Positions 53,555 through 60,130 of a stretch of 64,000 bases of DNA are shown here, in pieces; position 1 is the stretch's first letter, and every line of letters starts with the position of its first letter. The stretch is from NCBI GenBank assembly GCA_017556745.1, contig JAFYMF010000014.1, forward strand, positions 22,541-86,540, given 5' to 3'. Source of the DNA: Clostridia bacterium (GTDB lineage: Bacteria > Bacillota > Clostridia > Oscillospirales > CAG-272). The notes below the pieces were generated by a model. The model ran no database searches. It had not been told where the DNA came from and was given only the letters and a program-made list of their open reading frames with translations. The translations under genes were made by a program, and so were the position numbers.

Positions 53555-54082
53555 TTATTCGTCGTCACTTGGAACAATGAGTCCATATGCCCCATCATCC
53601 CGTTTATATACCACGCAGGTATCACTACTGTCAGAATCGACAAACACGAAAAACTTATGTCCCAGGAGATTCATCTGCAATATTGCCTCCTCAGGAGACA
53701 TAGGTTTAAAGGAAAACGTCTTAGTTCTAATATTAAATTCCGCTTCTTCCTCGATATCATCGTTAGGCACATCCACGGAAAACGCCCCCTGACGAAATCT
53801 TCTCTCAAGTCTTGTCTTATTCTTACGGATCTGTCGCTCAATGTTTTCTGTACAGCGATCAAGAGCGTTGTTAAAGGTATCATCCTCTGTCTCACTGCGA
53901 AACAGTGTACCGGAATAGGAAATCGTCACTTCAAGACTTTCCTTGTTTTTCTTCTTGCTGAAGGTTACGTAAGCTTCTGCTTCATCGGTGAAGAACTTAT
54001 CGAATTTTGAAAGTTTCTTTTCAACCAAAGTCTTCAGGTCTTCTGTTACGTTGATCTGTCTTACGATTGTGGTAATCTTCAT
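53555..54082 (-). CDS. hpf: Long-form ribosome hibernation-promoting factor
   Basis: A 175-residue long HPF that dimerises 70S ribosomes in stationary phase. The N-terminal RaiA/HPF domain (MKITTIVRQINVTEDLKTLVEKKLSKFDKFF) is joined by a linker to the C-terminal dimerisation domain (VRTKTF-like FNIRTKTFSFKPMSPEEAILQMNLLGHKFFVF). Normal family architecture. An extended -10 promoter lies at 54139-54147. Confidence 0.95.
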   Translation of the reverse strand: MKITTIVRQINVTEDLKTLVEKKLSKFDKFFTDEAEAYVTFSKKKNKESLEVTISYSGTLFRSETEDDTFNNALDRCTENIERQIRKNKTRLERRFRQGAFSVDVPNDDIEEEAEFNIRTKTFSFKPMSPEEAILQMNLLGHKFFVFVDSDSSDTCVVYKRDDGAYGLIVPSDDE

Positions 54083-54138
54083 ATGCTTTCCGCCTTTCTT
54101 TTTTATGAGAAACGCATCTGCCGTTGATCTCCGTTATC

Positions 54139-54147
54139 ATTATAGCA
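54139..54147 (-). promoter_or_regulatory. hpf extended -10 promoter
   Basis: On the minus strand TGCTATAAT (54147-54139) is an exact extended -10 element; no good -35 lies at the right distance. Confidence 0.6.
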
Positions 54148-54225
54148 CATATTATAATAAAAATAAATAGTTTTTTGAAAAAAATCATTGTGTTTTTATC
54201 TATTTTACCCAATAGCAAAAAAACA

Positions 54226-54252
54226 AAGAGCCATCTGTTTTAGATGGCTCTT
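54226..54252 (-). terminator. Terminator after asd
   Basis: AAGAGCCATCT pairs perfectly with AGATGGCTCTT (11 bp), and on the minus strand is followed by TGTTTTTTT. It lies immediately after the asd stop. Confidence 0.9.
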
Positions 54253-54271
54253 AAAAAGACAAACGTACAAA

Positions 54272-55357
54272 TTATTTGTTGAAGTAACCTTCTCTGTAAA
54301 GAAGCTCAGCAGTGAGAAGTCCACCGCCTGCAGCACCGCGAAGAGTGTTATGTGCGAGACCAACAAACTTATAATCAAAGAGGGTATCCTCACGAAGACG
54401 ACCGAGAGTAATTCCCATTCCCTTGTAAATATCGCGATCAAGAGCAGCCTGAGGACGATTATCCTCCTCAAAATAAGTAATAAACTGCTCGGGAGCAGAG
54501 GGCAACTCAAGTGCCTGAGGTCTACCGCTGAACTCTTTCCAACGCTTGATGATCTCTTCCTTGGTAGGCTTCTTCTCAAAGTTTACAAAAACAGCAGCAG
54601 TGTGACCGTCAGTAACCGGAACTCTGATACACTGAGTAGTAATGAGGGGAGCATCTGCCTTTACAACAGTACCGTTATCAACGGTACCCCAAATTCTGAG
54701 AGGCTCCTGCTCACTCTTCTCTTCCTCGCCGCCAATATAAGGAATAACGTTATCAATCATCTCAGGCCACTGCTCAAAAGTTTTACCTGCACCGGAAATA
54801 GCCTGATATGTAGTAGCTACAACTTCCTTAATACCAAACTCCATAAGAGGAGTAAGAGCAGCAACATAGCTCTGAATAGAACAGTTAGGCTTAACAATTA
54901 TGAAACCTCTCTTGGTACCAAGTCTCTTCTTCTGAGCCTCGATAACAGAAAGATGATCTATATTGATTTCAGGAATAAGCATAGGAACATCAGGAGTCCA
55001 ACGGTTAGCAGAATTATTGGATACAACAGGAACCTCTGCCTTGGCATAAGCCTCCTCAAGAGCCTTGATCTCATCCTTCTTCATATCAACTGCGCAGAAA
55101 ACAAAATCAACCTCTTTAGCTACAGTTTCTACATCTGCAGCATCATACATGACCATATTCTTCACAGATGCAGGGATCTCACCCTTCATCTTCCAACGAC
55201 CTTCAACAGCCTTTTCGAAAGTCTGTCCTGCAGAACGAGCACTTGCAGCAAGTGCAGAAATCTCAAAATAAGGATGATCCTGAAGGAGCATAATAAAACG
55301 CTGTCCTACCATACCGGTAGCGCCGATAATGCCGGCTCTCATCTTGTTCATAGACAC
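54272..55357 (-). CDS. asd: Aspartate-semialdehyde dehydrogenase
   Basis: Asd reduces aspartyl-phosphate to the semialdehyde for lysine, threonine, methionine and diaminopimelate synthesis. The 361-residue protein has the NADP loop GATGMVGQRF, the active-site Cys in KPNCSIQSY and the catalytic His region TDGHTAAVF. The sequence style (VVSNNSANR, PNCSIQ) is that of the archaeal/fungal-type enzymes, which also occur in some bacteria. The start is a GTG at 55357 with AAGGA seven bases upstream; an ATG six bases on is the alternative. Monocistronic, with its own consensus promoter and terminator. Confidence 0.93.
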   Translation of the reverse strand: MSMNKMRAGIIGATGMVGQRFIMLLQDHPYFEISALAASARSAGQTFEKAVEGRWKMKGEIPASVKNMVMYDAADVETVAKEVDFVFCAVDMKKDEIKALEEAYAKAEVPVVSNNSANRWTPDVPMLIPEINIDHLSVIEAQKKRLGTKRGFIIVKPNCSIQSYVAALTPLMEFGIKEVVATTYQAISGAGKTFEQWPEMIDNVIPYIGGEEEKSEQEPLRIWGTVDNGTVVKADAPLITTQCIRVPVTDGHTAAVFVNFEKKPTKEEIIKRWKEFSGRPQALELPSAPEQFITYFEEDNRPQAALDRDIYKGMGITLGRLREDTLFDYKFVGLAHNTLRGAAGGGLLTAELLYREGYFNK

Positions 55358-55399
55358 TATTCATTCCTTTACGTGTGTTATTAAAATTATTTACTATTA

Positions 55400-55428
55400 A
55401 TTATACTAAAAACCCAAATTATTGTCAA
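55400..55428 (-). promoter_or_regulatory. asd promoter
   Basis: On the minus strand TTGACA (55428-55423), a 17-base spacer and TATAAT (55405-55400), all consensus. I saw no lysine riboswitch fold in the ~40-base leader. Confidence 0.8.
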
Positions 55429-55521
55429 TAGAAATCCCAACAAGAAACCATCGTCTTTACGTATCAATATATATTTTTTTACCAAAAAGTATCTGTTTTA
55501 TAATATCTGTGATTTTTGTTA

Positions 55522-55550
55522 TTGACAAAAGTAAATATTTATGGTAGAAT
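55522..55550 (+). promoter_or_regulatory. tRNA-Thr promoter
   Basis: TTGACA (55522-55527), a 17-base spacer and an extended -10 TGGTAGAAT ending at 55550, 20 bases before the tRNA. Confidence 0.8.
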
Positions 55551-55569
55551 ACATGTGTTGTTTAGTTGT

Positions 55570-55645
55570 GCTGGTGTAGCTCAGTTGGTAGAGCAGCTGA
55601 TTTGTAATCAGCAGGTCGGGGGTTCAAGTCCGTCCACCAGCTCCA
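55570..55645 (+). tRNA. tRNA-Thr (anticodon TGT)
   Basis: A complete cloverleaf of 76 bases including an encoded CCA end (55643-55645). Acceptor stem GCTGGTG/CACCAGC, D-stem GCTC/GAGC, anticodon stem GCTGA/TCAGC with loop TTTGTAA (anticodon TGT at 55603-55605), and T-loop TTCAAGT. The T-stem GGGGG/CCGTC contains a G-G mismatch in its third pair and a G-U in the second. It has its own promoter and terminator, so it is a single-gene unit. Confidence 0.95.
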
Positions 55646-55647
55646 AA

Positions 55648-55680
55648 AAAAAAGACACGATGAAGATCGTGTCTTTTTTT
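55648..55680 (+). terminator. Terminator after tRNA-Thr
   Basis: AAAAAAGACACGAT and ATCGTGTCTTTTTT (14 bp) flank a GAAG loop, ending in seven T residues. Confidence 0.92.
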
Positions 55681-55684
55681 GTGT

Positions 55685-55870
55685 TTGTGTCCGCAAGACA
55701 CAACATCGTTTTGCGGTGAAACAGCAAACATCATTTGACCGATAGGTCAACTTCATTGTCCGATTGCGGACACAAAACTAGGTTACATTGCGGCAAACAG
55801 TGTTGTGCTTCGCACAAACGATGTGGGCTAACATCCAGCGATGTTTTCTTCGATAAAAACGATATAACGC
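55685..55870. repeat. Hairpin-rich intergenic element
   Basis: About 190 bases with no good coding frame but at least four small hairpins: TTGTGTC/GACACAA (55685-55703), TTGACC/GGTCAA (55735-55750), TGTCCG/CGGACA (55757-55772) and TTGTGC/GCACAA (55803-55817). CGATGTT-like pieces recur in both orientations. This is the look of a dispersed non-coding repeat placed after a tRNA. Copy number cannot be judged from one window. Confidence 0.45.
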
Positions 55871-55876
55871 TCCGCA

Positions 55877-55905
55877 TTGATTTATTTCTTCTTTTATGCT
55901 ATACT
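55877..55905 (+). promoter_or_regulatory. Promoter of the small PH-like gene
   Basis: TTGATT (55877-55882), a 17-base spacer and TATACT (55900-55905) preceded by TGC, an extended -10. Confidence 0.7.
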
Positions 55906-55922
55906 AAATTCAAGACAGTGAT

Positions 55923-56237
55923 ATGGTGACATATAAAGAACTAATGTTTGAGGCTCTAAATAATTTATTAGAAGATGATGAAATACTAATGCACCCTATT
56001 TATGGATTGCTTAATCAGGGAAACACACAGTATTATGGTTATTTTGGGTTTACACAGGATTACTTGTTGATTGCACTTTTTTCTGGAACAGGTAAACAGA
56101 TTACATATACAACGCGCGTACCAAAGATAAAAAAATATTGTCCTGATGCTAATGTTAAGGTGCTCGATAAAGGATGGTTAATATTTATGACGTTATGTCC
56201 CACGATAATTGCAATTGTTCTTTCTCTTCTTTCTTAA
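55923..56237 (+). CDS. Small PH-like domain protein with C-terminal membrane segment
   Basis: A 104-residue protein of unknown role. Residues 18-75 (DDEILMHPIYGLLNQGN then YYGYFGFTQDYLLIALFSG and ITYTTRVPKIKK) resemble the start of bacterial PH-like domains in clostridial small proteins; the usual middle portion appears shortened. Residues ~83-104 are hydrophobic (LIFMTLCPTIIAIVLSLL) and would anchor it in the membrane. The predicted transcript starts only about 11 bases before the ATG and no Shine-Dalgarno is visible. It may be a cargo gene of the preceding repeat element. Confidence 0.55.
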   Translation: MVTYKELMFEALNNLLEDDEILMHPIYGLLNQGNTQYYGYFGFTQDYLLIALFSGTGKQITYTTRVPKIKKYCPDANVKVLDKGWLIFMTLCPTIIAIVLSLLS

Positions 56238-56313
56238 GATTGAGAATTTTAAAATATAACCATAGAAAATCAGGTTTTTAGACCGGTTTCATTTTGAGTG
56301 TCGGTTCCAAAAG

Positions 56314-56338
56314 ACAAGTTGAAAGACTTGTATTTTTT
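56314..56338 (+). terminator. Terminator after the small PH-like gene
   Basis: ACAAGT and ACTTGT (6 bp) around a 6-base loop, followed by ATTTTTT. The stem is short, so this is moderate evidence. Confidence 0.5.
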
Positions 56339-56385
56339 CTTTGTCTAACTTTGTATATTTATTAATCAAAATACATTTCCAAATC

Positions 56386-56414
56386 TTGACTATAAAACAA
56401 AATACTGTTATAAT
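56386..56414 (+). promoter_or_regulatory. glnA promoter
   Basis: TTGACT (56386-56391), a 17-base spacer and TATAAT (56409-56414), 43 bases before the ATG. No TnrA/GlnR box is recognisable. Confidence 0.8.
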
Positions 56415-56456
56415 ATTCAACATAAAATATTTTTAATAATTATGAGGTGTGAACTA

Positions 56457-57881
56457 ATGAAAAAGAGTACTGAGGACATTCTTGCCCTGATACGTGACAA
56501 TGACATAAAAATGATAGACTTCAAAATGGTCGACATTAATGGTCAGTACCGTCACGTTACTATTCCTGCAGAAAATTTCTCTGACAAGCTTATGGAGAGT
56601 GGTATAGGATTTGATGCATCCAATTACGGTTATGCAGTTGTTGAAAAGAGCGATATGGTATTCATTCCCGATCCTGACACCGCAGTAATCGATCCTTTCT
56701 GCGATATTCCTACACTTTCTATGACCGGTAATGCAATGATCATTGACTCACCTGCTAACCGTCCGCTGGCTCAGTACCCCCGTAATATAGTTCTTGCCGC
56801 AGAAAAATATATGAGAGATTCAGGTATCGCAGATACCATGATGATACTTCCTGAGTTTGAGTTCTATCTCTTTGATCAGGTTGGATGGGAAGTTCAGCCC
56901 AACAATATCGGTGTTTCTATTGATGCACAGCAGTCATACTGGAACAGTGGTGTTGAGGGTCTCGGTCGTATCGTTCCCAAACAGAAGGCTTACCACATTG
57001 CAAAGCCCTTCGACGTTGCTTATGAGTGCCGTAGCGAAATGTGTCTTCACATGAAGGATGCCGGTATTGAGATAAATTACCACCATCCCGAGGTAGCTGC
57101 ATCCGGTCAGTTTGAGATTGAGCCCCAGCTTGGTGAAATGTCTAAGATGGCTGATGCAACAATGATGATCAAGTACATCATTCATAACACTGCCCTTAAG
57201 TACGGAAAATCTGCAACCTTTATGCCCAAGCCTATTTACGGCGAGGCAGGAAGCGGTATGCACGTTCATATGCTTCTTCTCAAGGATGGTGAGCCTGTAT
57301 TTTCTGACGATAACGGATATGCTCACCTCAGCGAAAATGCTCATTATTTCATGGGTGGTCTCCTTAAGCATATCAATTCTCTTTGTGCGATCACCAATCC
57401 CAGCACCAACTCCTTTAAACGTCTCGTTCCCGGATTTGAGGCACCTGTTACCGTTGGTTATGCTACCTCTAACAGAAGTGCTGTAATTCGTATTCCTGCT
57501 TATGCAAAGTCTCCCGATAAGCGCAGATTCGAGCTTCGTAACCCCGATGCAACCTGTAACCCATATTTCTGTTATGCTGCTATCCTCATGGCAGGTCTTG
57601 ACGGAATCAAGAACAAGATAGATCCTCATGCAAACGGTTGGGGTCCCTACGACATGAACCTCTATCACCTCAGTGATGAGGAGAAGGCTAAGCTTCACCA
57701 CCTTCCCACCTCTCTTGATGAAGCACTTAATGCACTGGAGGCAGATAACGATTATCTCACCGCAGGTGGTGTATTCCCGAAGGAGCTTATTACCAACTTC
57801 ATCAAAGCAAAGCGCGAGGAATGCCGTCAGCTTGCAAATATTCCTCATCCCGCAGAATTTGATAAGTATTACAATCTTTGA
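56457..57881 (+). CDS. glnA: Glutamine synthetase, type I
   Basis: GlnA condenses glutamate and ammonia with ATP. The 474-residue type I enzyme has the beta-grasp N domain (KMVDINGQYRHVTIPAE), LPEFEFYLFD, the ATP-site GSGMHVHMLLLKDGEP and NPSTNSFKRLVPGFEAPVTVGY. It ends with SNRSAVIRIP, RRFELRNPDATCNPY and a late NLYHLSDEE. The Tyr in NLYHL falls where GSI-beta enzymes are adenylylated, but no adenylyltransferase is seen, so regulation is uncertain. GAGGTG seven bases upstream supports the ATG at 56457. Monocistronic. Confidence 0.95.
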   Translation: MKKSTEDILALIRDNDIKMIDFKMVDINGQYRHVTIPAENFSDKLMESGIGFDASNYGYAVVEKSDMVFIPDPDTAVIDPFCDIPTLSMTGNAMIIDSPANRPLAQYPRNIVLAAEKYMRDSGIADTMMILPEFEFYLFDQVGWEVQPNNIGVSIDAQQSYWNSGVEGLGRIVPKQKAYHIAKPFDVAYECRSEMCLHMKDAGIEINYHHPEVAASGQFEIEPQLGEMSKMADATMMIKYIIHNTALKYGKSATFMPKPIYGEAGSGMHVHMLLLKDGEPVFSDDNGYAHLSENAHYFMGGLLKHINSLCAITNPSTNSFKRLVPGFEAPVTVGYATSNRSAVIRIPAYAKSPDKRRFELRNPDATCNPYFCYAAILMAGLDGIKNKIDPHANGWGPYDMNLYHLSDEEKAKLHHLPTSLDEALNALEADNDYLTAGGVFPKELITNFIKAKREECRQLANIPHPAEFDKYYNL

Positions 57882-57903
57882 TTTCAAGTTCAAAGTGATA
57901 TAT

Positions 57904-57941
57904 AAAAAACAGGAAGAGATTCATTTCTCTTCCTGTTTTTT
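57904..57941. terminator. Bidirectional terminator
   Basis: AAAAAACAGGAAGAGA and TCTCTTCCTGTTTTTT form a perfect 16-bp stem around a 6-base loop between convergent glnA and the metallophosphoesterase gene. Confidence 0.93.
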
Positions 57942-57967
57942 ATAAACTAATTACTGTATAAAATTGA

Positions 57968-59191
57968 TTATTCGCAAACGGAAATATAAAGACCTTCTTT
58001 TGCAAGTCGAGTAGTAAATTCCACACGCGGCAATGGTGTACCGTATATTGAATCCTCTATAACCAATTTCTGCGGTGCAAAAGCTGCCATACAGTCAAAA
58101 CGGTCTCTTGAATTCACGTCAACAGAACCTACCTTACCCTCATAGCACATAATGAGTCTATCACCGCTGACATACAGTTCATCCACAAAATGCTCGAGTG
58201 TAAGCGCACCGAGAAATTCGTTGGTATCATAATCATAGTCCCACAAAACTTTATTTTTTGTAGAAATAAAGTAACGTCCGAGTTTTTCAAAACACCAGCA
58301 ATTTACAGGTTCGTCATCACCAAGCAAAATTTCACCTTGTATAGGAACAGCAACTCTTCCACTTGGTTTTTCCGTTACTGTAAGATCAATAACAGAATCT
58401 TGCTTGAAAGTGTTTTCCGAATGATCGAAAGTGGATACCAGTATCTTTTGGTCATCGGTTATATCCATTATACGCGTCTGACAACTACCGTCGCGGCTGT
58501 CAGTAATTACACTGCAGGATATATGCGTAACACCATATTTATAAGTAATAGCTGTATCATAATCATGTCCCATATGGAAATGTGCACTGCACCATGCCTT
58601 GATTTGTGGATAGTTTTTTAGCAATGCCGGCCAACGTTTAGCATTGTAGGTATGATCAAGATATGTATCCTGAGACGAAGTGTGCATCGGTCTAAAACAT
58701 CGGAAACCGTTGCCAATCACGGGTGCATGAGCAATAATAACCGTTGGCATTCCTTTGTGGGAAATCAGTTCATTTTCCACCCACTTAAATTGTTCATCCG
58801 AAACATATACTCCATGCACGGTCCGCATCATTTCTTTAGGTTGTTTCTCAACGGAAATACATATCAAAAGCACACCGTTTAATACAAATGAACGGTAATG
58901 GTTCGACCCGAATATCTCCTTATAATCCACTTCCGGGTAAAAGTTATCATACTCCTCCGGACAGCACTCAACATCATGATTTCCGAATATAAGATGATAT
59001 GGACACTTAAGATTTTTAGCCAACTCAGCCGTATCTCTGTACCCGTCTATACTTGTACATTTGGGACCACCTGTATCTCCCATAATAACCGCAAAATCCG
59101 GTTCGAGGGAACCGATTTCCTTCATTTTGGGAATTATATTTTCTTCTTCAATAGACCAATACTGAAGATCTCCTACTAGAGCAATTCTCAT
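57968..59191 (-). CDS. Calcineurin-like metallophosphoesterase
   Basis: A 407-residue cytoplasmic protein. Phosphoesterase motifs are GDLQYW (the usual DxH is DLQ), IMGDTGGP, FGNHDVE, VIIAHAP and SAHFHMGHD. The Gln in the first motif replaces a metal-ligand His, which is seen in some active family members. The C-terminal ~140 residues form a separate beta-rich domain with repeats such as LGRYFISTKNKVLWDYDYDTNEF. Substrate unknown. Third gene of the nrdD-trxB unit (28 bases after trxB). Confidence 0.85.
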   Translation of the reverse strand: MRIALVGDLQYWSIEEENIIPKMKEIGSLEPDFAVIMGDTGGPKCTSIDGYRDTAELAKNLKCPYHLIFGNHDVECCPEEYDNFYPEVDYKEIFGSNHYRSFVLNGVLLICISVEKQPKEMMRTVHGVYVSDEQFKWVENELISHKGMPTVIIAHAPVIGNGFRCFRPMHTSSQDTYLDHTYNAKRWPALLKNYPQIKAWCSAHFHMGHDYDTAITYKYGVTHISCSVITDSRDGSCQTRIMDITDDQKILVSTFDHSENTFKQDSVIDLTVTEKPSGRVAVPIQGEILLGDDEPVNCWCFEKLGRYFISTKNKVLWDYDYDTNEFLGALTLEHFVDELYVSGDRLIMCYEGKVGSVDVNSRDRFDCMAAFAPQKLVIEDSIYGTPLPRVEFTTRLAKEGLYISVCE

Positions 59192-59219
59192 AAAATATTA
59201 ACCCGCTTTTATTTTCAAT

Positions 59220-60122
59220 TTATCTGAGATAGTCACAGACAGCAAGGGCTGCTACTGCACCGTCGGCCGCAGCGGTTGTAAGCTGTCTAATTGCCTTTGT
59301 TCTACAGTCTCCAGCGGCAAAAATCCCCTCTGACGAGGTTTTTGTATCTTCCCCTGCAACTATATATCCATATTCATCAAGTTCAACCAGCGAAGAAAAT
59401 GCGGCATTCTCGGGCGTCTGTCCTACTGACACAAAAACACCGTCAAGGGAAACATTTTTTATTTTCTCTGTGCTTACATTGCGGAGAGTGACTCCGGTAA
59501 CCTTTTCATCACCGAATATCTCGTCAACAACAGTATCGCACACTATCTCAACATTAGCCTTAGCGCGAAGACCGCTGAGTATCTTCTCTTCCCCCCTGAA
59601 CTCACTCCGTCTATGAATAAGATAAACCTTTTCACATCCGTCAGAAAGAAGATCTGCAGAAATAAGAGCCGAACTGCCGCCGCCAATGACAGCAACAGTT
59701 TTGTCTTTATAAAATGCACCGTCACATATCGCACAGTATGAAACACCGCGACCGGAATACTTATCTTCGCCGTTTGCACCAAGCTTTCTGTGCTTGACAC
59801 CAGTAGCAATTATTACAGCCTTACCCTCAAAGCTACCATATTCGGTAGTAACTGTCTTTATACCGCCATTATCAGTTATACCGACAACGGTATCAATCTC
59901 GAGTTCAACACCGAGAGCGGTCGCCTGCTCAAATAGTCTGTCGGAAAACTCCATACCGGATATCTGCATTATACCGGGATAATTTTCGACACGAGGAGAT
60001 GTGGCTATCTGTCCGCCGATAGTAGAGCCTTCGATCACAATAACTCGTTTCCCTGCTCTGGCAGAATAAATTGCAGCCGTGAGGCCTGCAGTTCCCGCGC
60101 CTATGATAATAACATCATACAT
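59220..60122 (-). CDS. trxB: Thioredoxin reductase
   Basis: A 300-residue FAD/NAD(P)H disulfide reductase. FAD loop VIIIGAGTAGLTAAIYSA, redox pair Cys130/Cys133 in YCAICDGAFY, the second nucleotide loop VAVIGGGSSALISA and the C-terminal FAD motif GIFAAGDCRTKAIRQ. It starts eight bases after the NrdD-glutaredoxin fusion gene, so it probably recycles the redoxin domain that supplies electrons for ribonucleotide reduction. Confidence 0.95.
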   Translation of the reverse strand: MYDVIIIGAGTAGLTAAIYSARAGKRVIVIEGSTIGGQIATSPRVENYPGIMQISGMEFSDRLFEQATALGVELEIDTVVGITDNGGIKTVTTEYGSFEGKAVIIATGVKHRKLGANGEDKYSGRGVSYCAICDGAFYKDKTVAVIGGGSSALISADLLSDGCEKVYLIHRRSEFRGEEKILSGLRAKANVEIVCDTVVDEIFGDEKVTGVTLRNVSTEKIKNVSLDGVFVSVGQTPENAAFSSLVELDEYGYIVAGEDTKTSSEGIFAAGDCRTKAIRQLTTAAADGAVAALAVCDYLR

Positions 60123-60130
60123 ATTATTTG

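Noticed and set aside
54188..55384. Long open frame (398 codons) on the plus strand over asd
   Set aside because: It is antisense to a complete aspartate-semialdehyde dehydrogenase gene with promoter and terminator. Its translation is a Ser/Leu-rich mirror without recognisable domains.
55358..55400. Lysine riboswitch in front of asd
   Set aside because: The consensus promoter leaves only about 40 bases of leader, which cannot hold the L-box fold.
56934..57893. 319-codon minus-strand frame over glnA
   Set aside because: Antisense shadow of a conserved gene; no RBS or motifs.
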